Counted from the first letter of the stretch, positions 24,384 through 35,873 are shown. The stretch is DNA of 64,000 nt from Bolinopsis microptera (GCF_026151205.1 NC_087082.1:5091908-5155907); one strand, 5' to 3'. Program-made: numbers and translations. Notes: generated from the letters alone by a model not told the origin.

Positions 24384-24546
24384 TGTTATCAGGTGAGAGT
24401 TGAGATTTGAGGAGAAGTAGTTGGGTGTTACAGGAAGTGAAGTTATTGTATCTGGACAGTATCTCTCCCGTGGTAACTGGTTTACCGTACTCCAACACAA
24501 TGTCTAGTGCTTCGCTCAGCCAGTCTGGCAGGTTACTTTTTATCTC
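24384..24546 (-). CDS. TEX11/SPO22-like gene, middle exon
   Basis: Acceptor TACACCACAG; frame EIKSNLPDWLSEALDIVLEY, then GKPVTTGEILSRYNNF and NTQLLLLKSQL. The order (short helix, 'V..ILSR', then a leucine-rich helix) follows the middle of TEX11-family proteins. The frame meets TAG seven bases after AACA, so either this is the last exon or splicing uses A|GTTAGT just before the stop. The second reading is preferred because its 1-base overhang joins in frame to the exon at 21464-21570, whose content continues the family order. Confidence 0.7.
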
Positions 24547-24840
24547 CTGTGGTGTACTGTGTAACTATATAGTTCAGTCTATTTTACTATCCTTGTAGTC
24601 AGGAATGTATTTCATTCCTGATCCTTCTTTAGGTACTTGTTTCATTGTTTGTCTCAATGAATTCACATTTGAAGGTGATTAAATCTTAACAAAAGTTGTA
24701 GACATAATAGCAAGAATAACCTTTAAACATATGTCATATTATGATACTAAACAGTAAACATACGCTAAAATAAAGAGAATAATAAATGTGATAATACGAA
24801 TCCTTCCCAAACTTCTAATTATAAACCAATTAAATTTCAC

Positions 24841-25020
24841 CTCTAACTGCTGCACTAACATGTCCCCATTATCCGTAACAGCAAGACACTTGACCAGTAA
24901 GAGTTGGGACTCTGCACAAGGGTCAAGCTGTGTCGCTAGCCGTGCAGCGGTGATGCACGTGCTCACATCAGCTCCTTCTTCAAAACAACAAGTTGTCAGC
25001 AGTCTGTACATCCGAGATAA
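24841..25020 (-). CDS. TEX11/SPO22-like gene, middle exon
   Basis: A 180-bp exon in phase 0 at both ends, with acceptor ATGTCCGCAG and donor GAG|GTGAAA. The 60 residues include LSRMYRLLTTCCFEEG, AARLATQLDP and QLLLVKCLAV. In TEX11/SPO22 proteins a segment of the form 'LRLLA...A...A..LHP...LLK..L' stands at this place, and the match in spacing is good. It joins in phase to the exon at 24384-24546, and it could join to the exon at 62163-62282, although the family pattern suggests one small exon is missing between them in the 37-kb gap. Confidence 0.8.
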
Positions 25021-25048
25021 CTGCGGACATTTAATTAAGTCTCATATA

Positions 25049-25077
25049 GTTGTAGTAGTAGTAGTAGTAGTAGTGTA
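25049..25077. repeat. (GTA)n microsatellite
   Basis: About nine GTA triplets directly upstream (minus strand) of the exon at 24841-25020. Confidence 0.9.
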
Positions 25078-25079
25078 GT

Positions 25080-26255
25080 TAGTACCTAGCCTGATTACTG
25101 ATAGATAAAATGTCTCATTGCAAGTATTATGTATACTGCCATTTAACCACAATATTAGTTATAAATTAATCACATTTGGTAAAGTAACCACGGACAATAG
25201 CTTACCGTGAACACAGAGCTACAAACATAACACGTGTCAGGCACCATCAAACAACCTCTCAAAGCAATCTCCTCTAAACCTCCTCCTCGCATATCTCTTA
25301 AAACAGTCTCCTCTTTGAGAGAAACCGTATATCCAATCAGCCAACCACTATTCTCATATATTTTATCATCTTACCTGCATTCTCCACCCATATATCCTTT
25401 AATCTCTTGTATCTTATCTCCAGAGCTAAATCTAATGAGTTTGTTGATTTCTACTTAATATTATTTGTTGTGGGTTTAATTTTATTCCTCAAAAGCAGCG
25501 AATTCTACAGCTCGGTCTGCGGATCCGTTAACACATACGAGGGAGATATAAATAGGCTACAAGCTAGGCTAGGCTGTGGTAGGTTCCATCGCAATAGATT
25601 TAGGTATTGTTCCCTCGACTCTCATCCAACTATTGAGCACGAAATAAATATCCTTTTGTTACATAGATACTATAATATCCTTTATTACATAATTTAACTA
25701 TAATATCCTTAAACTCCATCGCTTCAGTGAATACAGGGGACGCCCGGACGCCGCCGCGGTAACTGATGTCTAATAAGCTTAAACTAGAAGTAGTGTTTTT
25801 AAAGATATCTAGTTTTATATAAAGTAAGCTACGTTCATCAGGTTAGATTCCACTAGTTATCGTTATTTATTAAATAATTAGTAGTGTTCTTAGTATAGTT
25901 GATTGAGTTAAATTAGTTAAATGTTAAATATTAAGTAAACCTCAAGCCCTCCGCTACACTCACTGACTACTCACCCTACCTTGCTATATCAGAAGAGAAC
26001 TAAAAGGAAAGTACACTAGGGATAAGTCAGGTAAAGATTCAAAGAATTAACGACGGTTAAGAAGTGCAATAATTGCAAAGAAGAAAGAACACAGAGTGTA
26101 AAGAACCAATCAGAAGAAAGCACAGAGGGAGAGATGTCTATTAAAGATACGCATGAAGAATGGGAGATCTAGCGACGTTCCTAGATGTGAGAGCTTGTTC
26201 AAAATATCCAAAACTGCAGACAACAGTATAGTGAGGTATAGTGATTAGTGGGGTA
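25080..26255. other. Non-coding intron DNA
   Basis: AT-rich with no supported feature. Confidence 0.45.
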
Positions 26256-26261
26256 TAGTAA

Positions 26262-26425
26262 AAAAATAATATGGCAAGTTAAGAGTAAACTCAAACTTGG
26301 AACAGGAGTTAGAAGATTTCTCAGTGGAGGATAAGTTAATCAATGTTAATTTGTACGTAAATAATAAATAAGCTCCAATCGTTGTTTCGGTTTATTTGCT
26401 AAGTGGTTTGTTTAGTTTGTGTTAT
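26262..26425. repeat. Dispersed repeat module, copy 1
   Basis: Sequence from AATATGGCAAGTTAAGAGTA to GCTAAGTGGTTTGTTTA is repeated with small changes at about 28456-28590 and 31034-31170. This first copy lacks the adjoining upstream block seen in the other two. Confidence 0.85.
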
Positions 26426-26683
26426 AAGTACAGTTAATACTTAATAAATCAAATTTGACCGTGATCGTTTCATACGGAACCATAGGTCAGACTAGAAAGC
26501 AAGAATATGCTGCAGAATGGGCTCTTATTTATCATGAGGTTCTCTCTATAACAAACACCTTAACTCTTAAGGGAGATGACAAACTCCGATAGAGGAGGAA
26601 ACACAGAGGCCGCAACGTATCGTGATAAGGATCGAATTAATGATAATATATAGTCTATATATTTTAAATATAATTGATGTTAA

Positions 26684-27969
26684 AGGATGAGGGGACCTTA
26701 GAATTTACTTCCAAATATTCGCGTTTAAGTCCTGTGAAAGTGTGTAGAATTAAAAAATACGCCGGACTGTGAAATCGATAATTCGTGCAATATCACGCCG
26801 CGCTCCTATTGGCTGATAGCAATTTTGGGCTGTGACGTCACTTATGTGTTAAGACCAACGTGCGCGCGCACCCTTTGCTCGTGTCAACATTTTGTTCTGT
26901 TCTGTTTTAATTACGTCGTGTTACCTTTGGCGTTTGCGAGAGCGGTATCTTTGGTTGCACTGAATTAGTCTAAGTTACGAATAATTCTCTTTAATAATAA
27001 TAGTTAAATGTAACTCAGAAAGGCTTTCTTGTAGTTGTAGTAGGTATTTCTATTTATAAATAGCTAAGGTAAGTAGCATCCGCTAACTAAACCACAAACT
27101 GCTATTTTGTTTTGACTTGTTTGAAACCCGATATGGACACAATTAAAAAGAATGTATGATGTAGTAGAAGACATTTTACTAGCTGGCCCTTGGCGCCTCT
27201 AGTCCTATCTGAGTACGCACGTGCGGTTTGACACTGCGCGTGTACCGGCCTTTAGTTGTACAATCATTTATAATTTACCGTTTTAGTTTGCTGTGACTTG
27301 AGTGTAAAGCGTAACGAATGTGGATGTGTTCGTCTGCTATGCTTGGTATAATATTGCTTGGTGTAATAGTTGCAAATCTTGCTTACGTTATAAGTAGTGT
27401 CACATAGTGAGTTAGAACTTAAAAGCTTGGTGCTTGGTGCTTGTCCAACTGGAATGAAGACATGCATTTCATACCTACCCGATCCATTTTTATTAGGACC
27501 GTGTTGTGTTGATATGACATGTTGATATATCAACTGTGGTACGAAACAGGGAGTTGCTAGGTGTTACGTTGGGAGCTATAAATATACATAATTTACATGC
27601 CTTTCTGTGTGACTTCAATCTTATTCCAGGTGTATCTCGGCTCATGGTTATCGTAGGGTGATAATTCTTTTTTCAACCGGTCATAAAAAGTCTCCTCTCC
27701 ATTGGTTATAGGCTCGTTAGTATCGTAAATTGTTAATTTATTCTTAATTAGTAATTTAGTCGGCCCGCACGCTCATTTTACCTGTATTTCTATATGCGCG
27801 GATCAGAGCAACTCACATAATTGACGTCACAGGTTCAAATTGTTTTGGCTGGATATCTCGGCGCGCGAATGAAATACAACTTTGCGGATTTCACTAAAGT
27901 GGTTTATACGATTAATGTAATAAAAGGATTTGCACGAGAAAAAAACTTTTTCTAAGGTCCCCTCATCCT
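26684..27969. mobile_element. TTAA-flanked non-autonomous TIR element
   Basis: Ends are AGGATGAGGGGACCTTAGAA and its inverse complement, each followed outward by TTAA (26680-26683 and 27970-27973). Inner parts are also inverted but diverged; both halves carry CTGTGACGTCA in mirror positions. TTAA duplication is typical of piggyBac and Kolobok superfamilies; the AGG start does not look like piggyBac's usual CCY. No transposase frame is present. GC content is locally raised, including a GTGCGCGCGC stretch. Confidence 0.85.
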
Positions 27970-28231
27970 TTAATGGAATAATCCTGTTTATGAATCCCAT
28001 TTTTAAACTTTTACCGGTATTTTAACTACAATGAACAGGCTCCCCGATCAACGTATTCGTTATTTTGAGGAAATACGTTAACTTTAGGAACATTTTGAAA
28101 CTTTGCCCACACGTAGACGTAGACGTACACGTAGACGTTTGTAAAACAAGTAAGCTCTTTCGAATTTTTTTATATACAGAAAAGCTGAAAGTTTAAGAGA
28201 GACTCTCACTTAGTCATCAACTATCAAACTA

Positions 28232-28640
28232 AAAGAGAGAAAGCTCTGAAAAAAGCTCTTTCTCTAGGCCTGGTGTATAACAACTAGAACAACTATTTAA
28301 TAGGTTTAAATAGTGGTTGTCAAATGTCAATGGATAAAATGAGTGTACAATAAACGTTCGATATTATTAAGGATTGATGTTGACGAGTTCAATTATGAAC
28401 TACGATCATTATAAGTATTAAGAAGTATACAGCTGCCATGGTCAAAGAACAAAAAAGAATATGGCAAGTTAAGAGTAAACTTAAACTTGGAACAGGATTT
28501 AGAAGATTTTTTACCGGAGGATAAGTTAATTAATGTTCATTTTTACGTAAATAAGCATTAATTGTTGTTTCGGTTTATTTGCTAAGTGGTTCGTTTACAT
28601 TTTTCTAAGATCATGTAGAAAGTTAGAAAGACAGAGATGA
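28232..28640. repeat. Dispersed repeat module, copy 2
   Basis: Comprises the AAGCTCTTTCTCTAGGCCTG block, the GGTTTAAATAGTGGT block, and the AATATGGCAAGTTAAGAGTA block also found at 26262 and 31034. A short frame (start at 28438, MVKEQKRIWQVKSKLKLGTG) is interrupted here, but its recurrence suggests it was once coding. Confidence 0.75.
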
Positions 28641-28703
28641 ACCATTGTGGCTCCACGATTCCCTCAGATTGTGGAGACATATGCAGCATAAAAAAGGAGT
28701 GGA

Positions 28704-28955
28704 TTGTTGTTGACCACAAATCATGCTATCCATGCTTTTTTACGTAGAGATAGCAAAGGAAAAAAAATGGTGACTGTTCCACCTGTCACCATGTCTGCAC
28801 ATTTCATACCGTGGATGAATTACTCCTCAGTTGTTGTGATGGGAAATTGGCGGGTAATTGAACCTCCGGTGGACCAGGACTACGAGTTCAACATATTAAT
28901 AAACTCAAATTATGTGAATTACACGACCCCTATCTTTCATTCAAAAGAAAGCTAA
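28704..28955 (+). pseudogene. Fragment of a repeated unknown ORF (C-terminal part)
   Basis: Frame includes AHFIPWMNYSSVVVMGNWRV and ends at a TAA after FHSKES. The same sequence recurs 970 bp downstream with a small insertion. The piece PSDCGDIC plus LLTTNHAI, seen just upstream here with a frame break, occurs intact at 31365-31628, so the original protein was longer. The family is not recognised; a transposon-encoded protein is possible. Confidence 0.4.
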
Positions 28956-29115
28956 GAAGTGAGAGGTCACGTGACATCACACGTGGCTAAACTTTAAATC
29001 ATAATTTTAAATGTTATTACATTATACTTTATAACTTTATACTCAATTATCACTAAAATTTTAGGATAAAATAATAACCTTACAGCTATAATAACCAATA
29101 TTACCTTGGTTAGCC

Positions 29116-29376
29116 ATGTCTACCAGCAACGATCCTTCAAAAGCCAGGGTCAATGGCATAATGTATGAGACTGAGCCTATGTTTCTGAAGTCCTACACGG
29201 AGGTTCGTCTAGAAAGACTACATCTTAATGATGCTGGAGCAACTTTTCATCATACCCTTACGTACTCAGTGCTTACAAAATCATCACTGATCGCAACTTT
29301 CCAGGTGCAACAAACTGGATTTATTATTAACAGACAGTATGATGCTAGACTTACCAAATCAATTAGCACTCACTGA
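29116..29376 (+). pseudogene. Repeated unknown ORF, N-terminal part, copy 1
   Basis: Frame starts MSTSNDPSKARVNGIMY and includes KSYTEVRLERLHLNDAG and a beta-rich stretch. It ends at a stop soon after INRQYDARL, where the copy at 31230-31628 continues in another frame. No known domain was recognised. Repeated copies with differing breaks suggest decaying transposon-borne or duplicated genes. Confidence 0.4.
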
Positions 29377-30113
29377 CGGTCGATATCATGAATATAAATG
29401 TTTTTTCAAGCAGATGAGAAAGAGATGAGGTACATATCATTTTGCATGATATGTATCCCATTCAAAAGATTAAATTCCTATTCTAAAGATTAAATTATAA
29501 TTTTTAATTAAAACTTAATTACAATTCTAATTAAATAAATCCCATAATGATTTTAATGCAGCGCTAAACACAAAATTTTAATCACCTATACAGAATAAGA
29601 TAGAAAAGTATCGATTTTAACATTTCTGTTCCTTTTCTAGTTTTGTAGAAAATGTTTTTGCTTAAAAGAGACTAAAGATATTAAGTACCTGTCTTTATTC
29701 TATTCTTTTTTACGTAGAGATAGCAAAGGAAAAAAAATGGTGACTGTTCCACCTGTCACCATGTCTGCACATTTCATACCGTGGATGAATTACTCCTCAG
29801 TTGTTGTGATGGGAAATTGGCGGGTAATTGAACTATTGAACCTCCGGTGGACCAGGACTACGAGTTCAACATATTAATAAACTCAAATTATGTGAATTAC
29901 ACGACCCCTATCTTTCATTCAAAAGAAAGCTAAGAAGTGAGAGGTCACGTGACATCACACGTGGCTAAACTTTAAATCATAATTTTAAATGTTATTACAT
30001 TATAATACTTTATAACTTTATACTCAATTATCACTAAAATTTTAGGATAAAATAATAATCCCTTAGGATAACCTTACAGCTAGCTATAACCAATATAACC
30101 TTGGTTATTAGCC

Positions 30114-30341
30114 ATGTCTACCAGCAATGATCCTTCAAAAGCCAGGGTCAATGGCATAATGTATAAGACTGTGCCCATGTTTCCGAAGTCCTACACGGAG
30201 GTTCGTCTAGAAAGACTACATCTTAATGATGCTGGTCCTGGAGCAACTTTTCATTATACCCTTACGTACTCAGTGCTTACAAAATCATCACTGATCGCAA
30301 CTTTCCAGGTGCAACAAACTGGATTTATTATTAACAGATAA
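30114..30341 (+). pseudogene. Repeated unknown ORF, N-terminal part, copy 2
   Basis: Same protein as the frame at 29116-29376 with a 2-codon insertion (GPG for G) and substitutions; a different stop appears after FIINR. It is part of the second 970-bp unit. Confidence 0.4.
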
Positions 30342-30917
30342 GATATGATGCTAGACTTACCAAATCAATTAGCACTCACTGACGGTCGATATCATGTTCA
30401 TATAAATGTGTTTTTAAGCAGATGAGAAAGAGATGAGGTACATATCATTTTGCATGATATGTATCCCATTCAAAAGATTAAATTCCTATTCTAAAGATTA
30501 AATTATAATTTTTAATTAAAACTTGATTACAATTCTAATTAAATAAATCCCATAATTATTTTAATGCAGCGCTAAACACAAAATTTTAATCACCTATACA
30601 GAATAAGATAGAAAAGTATCGATTTTAACATTTCTGTTCCTTTTCTAGTTTTGTAGAAAATGTTTTTGCTTAAAAGTGACTAAAGATATTAAGTAACTGT
30701 CTTTATTCTATTGTTGGTTGAATTTAATTGTTTGATAGTTATCACCTTGGTTTTGCTAAGTCTAGTAACTTATTATTTAACCGTTTAATTATATACGATC
30801 AATAATAGGAGAAAAATAGCACCTAACAATTCGGGATCCTATGTAAGCTTCCCAGAAAGTGGTCAAAGTAACACTTTGAATATTCGATGGAAAGCCTTTT
30901 CGATTGTAATTTGTAGT

Positions 30918-31760
30918 GAGAAAGCTCTGAAAGGAGCTCTAGGCCTGGTGTATAACAACTAGAACAACTAAAATAGGTTTAAATAGCGGTCAAGAAGTAA
31001 ACACTAAACAGCTGCCATGGTCGAAGAACAAAAAAGAATATGGCAAGTTAAGAGTAAACTTAAACTTGGAACAGGATTTAGAAGATTTTTACCGGAGGAT
31101 AAGTTAATTAATGTTCATATTTACGTAAATAAGCATTAATTGTTGTTTCGGATTATTTGCTAAGTGGTTCGTTTACATTTTTCTAAGATCATGGAGAAAG
31201 TGAGAAAAACAGAGAAAGTGAGAAAAACAGAGAAGTCCTACACGGAGGTTCGCTTAGAAAGGCTACATCTTAATGATGCTGGAGCAACTTTTATTATACC
31301 CTTACGTATCCAGTGCTAACAAAATCATCACTGATCGCAACTTTCCAGGTGCAACAAACTGGATTTGTTGTTAACGGACAATATGATGCTAGACTTGCCA
31401 AAAAAATTAGCACTCATTGGTGGTCGCTTTCATGAATATAAATGTAGACAAAAGATATTCGATCTATGCCGAATTAACACGACGACCATTAGGCCGTCGT
31501 GTCTGCAGGCTAAGGAATCCTTGACTGATAAATTGTGTTCCACGATTCCCTCAGATTGTGGAGACATATGCAGCATCAACACAAGGAGTGGATTGTTGTT
31601 GACCACAAATCATGCTATCCATATGTGAATTACACGACCCCTATATTTCATTCATAAGAGAGCTAAGAAGTGAGAGGTCACGTGACATCACACGTGGCTA
31701 AACTTTAAATCATCATTTTAAATGTTATTACATTATATTTTATAACTTTATACTCAATTA
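30918..31760. repeat. Dispersed repeat module copy 3 plus partial third unit
   Basis: Combines the AAGCTCTGAAAGGAGCTCTA and GGCAAGTTAAGAGTA blocks with a short tandem of GAGAAAGTGAGAAAAACA and then the KSYTEVRLERLHLNDAG region. Relative to the 970-bp units it jumps from LLTTNHAIHM directly into the NYTTP tail. Confidence 0.75.
31365..31628 (+). pseudogene. Repeated unknown ORF, middle part
   Basis: Frame reads through GGRFHEYKCRQKIFDLCRIN, PSCLQAKESLTDKL and PSDCGDICSINTRSGLL. It is cysteine-containing and the longest surviving piece of the middle region. It is out of frame with the preceding KSYTEVRLERLH stretch, so this copy is broken. Product unknown. Confidence 0.4.
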
Positions 31761-31876
31761 TCACTAAAATTTTATCAAATTGAGTCACAATATCAGAGAT
31801 CTTACTTCCTGGTTAGGTTTGGGGAAGAGATGTATAACAACTACAGTATAATCGTTTTCAGTTGGAAAACACAGAG

Positions 31877-33839
31877 GGGCACTTTCAAAAACATCTGTCA
31901 CGGAAAAAATGTTAAAATTTGCCAAAAATCAGTTTTTGTGGCATAATTTGGTGGATAATTTTTGGAACGGGATGAAACTCCAGGATATGGTGTGCTATAC
32001 CCTAACCTTTACTATCTGCCACTTTTTGTTTCGATTTAGGGCTAAATCTGGTGGATAAAAGTGAAACAGACCAATCCACTTCAGGTGGCCTTTAAAAATA
32101 TTTAATTCCATCTAAACTCCTAAAATATGATTGAGACTTAACAATAATCGTTATAACTTCATAATTTCATAAGTAGGGCCGGGATTTTTCTTAAGGGCCA
32201 AATTTGGTGGATATATTTTTTTACCTCTTTTTTAAGACTGTTATTTGTTAGCTAACATCAATTTACTGGTCTTAAAATGATGCAAAGGCAATGTTAAATC
32301 TACGGCATCAACTATGAAGTACAAGATTCAAGTTAAAAGGCTATTTTTGGTGGATATAAGTCAATATTAATTAGTTAAACACGTAAATGTTACCAAAATA
32401 TCAATAAATAAGACATCATCATGATTAGAAACAGTTGAAAAAGATGAAATATAAGATGTTGAACATTTATGCATAAGGTACTATGGCATTTTAAGCATTC
32501 AGGGCCAATTTGGTGGATAATTAACTCAAAAATACTTAAAATATCGACCTGGATATTTTGATATCCATCAATTTTGGCCTTAAAAGTCGGCTTGAGCTTA
32601 TCACATTTTGTGCTGAACAAGAAAAAGGTCTAAACAAACCAATATCAGTGTATGATTTCATAATCGAGCAAATCTAAGGCCAGAAATAGTGGATAAAAAA
32701 GCAAATTTAACCGTTTTAAGCTAATTTAGGCATTTATCCACCAAAAACGGCCCTAAATGGAGAATGTTTGGAACGTTTACTTGAAACTATAGCCCTTCTT
32801 TTCGACCTCAGAGCAATTATTTTCAGCTCTTTCGACCTTAAGATATAATTATTGGGCGTTGAAAGTGGATCACATACGTTATCAGTCAAGAAATCGTTAT
32901 TTCAATCACTGAGGTAGGTTATTCACATTTAATATCCACCAATTTTAACCTTAAAAGTCGTCTTGGACTGAAAATTGTTTTGAACTGACTCAGCAAAGGG
33001 GATTTTCTATCTAGAAACAGTTGTAGTTTCATGATAGAACACATCTAGGGCCAAAAATAGTGGATACAAAAGCAAATTTTCCCGTTTTAGTACTTTTATC
33101 CACCAAAAACAGCTCTAAAGGCTGAAAGGAAACAGTTTGTTAAGTTCGTATGAAACTATATCCATTCATTATGGCCCTAGAGCAATAATTGTATACATTT
33201 TCAGCTTCTAGACGAGATAATTGGGGTCTAACAATGGATAACCTGCATTATTGACTCAGAAATTGACTTAAAATTAAATCAACCTTGAAGCTCAAATATA
33301 TCCACCAAAAATGGCCTAAAAATTAAATCTTCTATGCTATCATAAACTAGAAACGATTTCCAACCTGATCCGTTCACTGAGTAAAGCTGGTGAACTTGTT
33401 GACCAATATAATTTTTTCAGTTGAAAATTTTCGGTATTGAATTTTATTTCATCGTTTTATTATCCACCATATCTAGCCTTAAAATTGAAATCTTTATTTA
33501 TTTTCGCCTTTTATCATAGAGGCATATCGATTTGCTACAATTCTATCTTTAAATAATCACCATAAATTAACCACACGTAAAGTTACAGGCCAACAAATGA
33601 TATATCCACCAAACCCCTCTGAAAAGTATATCCACCATTATTAGCCCTGATTTAAATGCGTGTATCTCTGTTCATAGACATAGTAGACATTTTATTCTTT
33701 TTGTAAAAGTTGAACTATCGCAAATCCTATGCTGAAAAAAAGTTTAATCAAAATATTGAGTTTATCCACCAAATGAGAGCTTCTAGAAGTTGAAATTTTT
33801 CCCGTGACAGATTCGTTAACATAGTTTTTGAAAGTGCCC
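31877..33839. mobile_element. Non-autonomous TIR DNA transposon, copy 2
   Basis: Ends as in the element at 256-1668: GGGCACTTTCAAAAAC and its inverse complement. AGAG flanks both sides (31873-31876 and 33840-33843). The flanking host sequence reappears uninterrupted at 34722-34802, where only one AGAG is present, which proves the element's borders and a 4-bp target duplication. The left part holds five GGTGGATA motifs and the right part about eight TATCCACC motifs. No transposase is encoded. Several superfamilies make 4-bp duplications (for example Chapaev, Sola, Academ), and the ends alone do not decide. Confidence 0.93.
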
Positions 33840-34189
33840 AGAGATAAAATGTGATATTTATACTCAGTGATACCATTTTTGAAACCTCGTGATCATCTTG
33901 TCATCACATTTCACAGTCATTCACCAGATAAAAATATCAGCGCGCATTCTTCTGACCCTGTGTAGTGGTAGCTGTTCTAAATTTATGTCAAGAGATAGAA
34001 TTTAACTCTTTCGAATCGAAAATCAACTAATTTTTTGTCTGTTTTTATTTTGGCAATGATGATATTCATGATATACAACCTGTAATACTATTCTGTATAT
34101 ATCTAATTTCGTTTTCAACAAAAAAGAGATAATAGTTATTTAAGAATTTGCTAATAGTGTTATCATATTTTATACATGTGCAGTGTGCA

Positions 34190-34276
34190 TATATTTATAT
34201 TTGATTGTAATTAAAGATTTTAAGGCGTTAGTGCCGAGTAATGCCTCCGGGTAGTGCCCCTCAATCAATCAATCAC
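34190..34276 (+). mobile_element. Putative non-LTR retroposon 3' end
   Basis: GCCTCCGGGTAGTGCCCCTC followed by a short (AATC)n tail looks like the 3' terminus of a CR1-like LINE or its SINE partner. Only the tail portion is recognised. Confidence 0.35.
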
Positions 34277-34721
34277 AGCCGAAAATTTATTTTTTATTCG
34301 CGGGAGTTTGTAAAAGAGGTTTTATAATAAATTTGGAACAATCCAAATTGTTGAAAACAAATAAAGTTCTGGAACATAGACACATAGAGTAAGACCTCAG
34401 AGATGCATTCCGAGAAAGTCATCATGATGGATAAAGAAGGTGTTCTTTCTGGATCTTTGACTGTCTTCTAAATTATAAGAAACAAGCTATCAATATTTAC
34501 TTGGCTTTAATCTGTCAGTCATAGCTTCACAACAAAGCACAGTAAAATATTTTTAATTACCTTAAAAATATTTCTTTTTGTAGCTTGGTATCTGAGCATA
34601 GACTGCTGATTTACTGGGTACAGGGTTACATTAGGGGTACTTTAGTCGTGAGGAAATCAATACGATATTTTAGAATCAATATAATCATCAATAAAAAGCT
34701 TCATAACTGAGAACTGAGAGG

Positions 34722-34802
34722 TCAGATTTGGGGAAGAGGTGTATAACAACTACAATATAATCGTTTTCAATTGGAAAACACAGAGATAAAATGTGTTGTT
34801 AT
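34722..34802. other. Empty-site copy of the TIR element target
   Basis: Matches 31813-31876 joined to 33844 onward, with a single AGAG at 34782-34785. It belongs to a dispersed repeat that was duplicated before the transposon landed in the other copy. Confidence 0.85.
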
Positions 34803-35088
34803 GACAGTCTTAATAAGCAGGTACGAGGACCTCACTTTCTAACCGAACAATCAGATGAATTAAAGATTCGTGAAGAAGTTTAATAGAATTTAAGAGAAGA
34901 CGCTGAGAAAGTATTCCGGTTTAAGGACTGATTATCTTTGTGTGTTGTCTGAACTCTGATGTAGAGTAAAATCGCAGCAAAACACAAGAAATATCAGTGA
35001 AATAGCTTAATACAGGCAATAAAAAGTAAGAACATGAGAAGAAGGATGAGGGGTATGTGACCCACCGAGACCCACTGAGGGTATCACT

Positions 35089-35110
35089 GAGGGTATCACG
35101 TGATACCCTC
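35089..35110. other. 22-bp perfect palindrome
   Basis: GAGGGTATCAC followed by its inverse complement, centred on CACGTG; flanked by further GAGGGTATCAC and CACGTGACCC pieces. Confidence 0.8.
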
Positions 35111-35499
35111 ACGTGACCCATTGTTTTGTTTTAACTATAGAAGAATAGAGAGCCAGTTATTGGACAGATAAATTCCGTGACAACAACTACAAAACAGACT
35201 GTACTATCATGGTATAGACATTTCTTCTCTCGCGAATGAGTTAAAATTCTGTTAGACTCCCTGAAAGAATCGAGACAGATATGTAAATATGGGTCAAAAA
35301 AATAATCCCACGCTATGAGGAGAAGAGAAAGCGCATGATATCATAACAATTATACGTTACTGTTATTTAAACAAATTTACATCACGGTTTATTAATCATA
35401 ATGTTATAGCCGGAATATCCATCTTCCGGTTCTGCTTCATCAAAAATTATCGTCCGGTTATTCATAATTCAATTCCTATCTATCTTCACCCTGTTGACC

Positions 35500-35640
35500 G
35501 TTGACTCCCTTCTTTATCTTCGTAACCGACTTAGTGAACTTTTTTTTCGTTTTCTCTATTTTTTTCACTCTTTGTTCTCTCTTTATTATCTGTTTATTCT
35601 CTCTTTTTTTTATTTTTTCACTTTTTTTACTTTTTTTAAC
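35500..35640. repeat. T-rich low-complexity tract
   Basis: Long runs of T with interspersed C on the plus strand. No other content. Confidence 0.8.
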
Positions 35641-35736
35641 CGAAAGAGCATGTGACTTCCTCTACAGCATGTGACTTAAGCTAAATAAAACACAGCAAGT
35701 ATCAGTTTAGTAAGAGCCAGCTATTGGACATGAAAT

Positions 35737-35865
35737 GGCAAGTTTCCATAAACGATATTTTATTATCGGCGCTGATAATCGCTTATTGGGCGCTTTCTCG
35801 GCGCTTTTTTTAATTAAACCGTTTACAATCGATTTTTTTACGATTATCGTTTATGGAAACTTGCC
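35737..35865. mobile_element. 129-bp MITE with 8-bp target duplication
   Basis: Begins GGCAAGTTTCCATAAACGAT and ends with the inverse complement. CATGAAAT flanks it perfectly on both sides (35729-35736 and 35866-35873). Eight-base duplications are the hallmark of hAT (also P) elements, so a hAT-type MITE is likely. Confidence 0.85.
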
Positions 35866-35873
35866 CATGAAAT

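Larger units (their letters stand above)
28741..30712. repeat. 970-bp tandem duplication
   Basis: Two successive copies, about 28741-29700 and 29711-30712, differ by point changes and small indels. Each carries the tail ORF (AHFIPWMNYSS) and the following MSTSNDPSKARVN ORF. A third, internally deleted copy is at 31226-31760. Confidence 0.9.
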
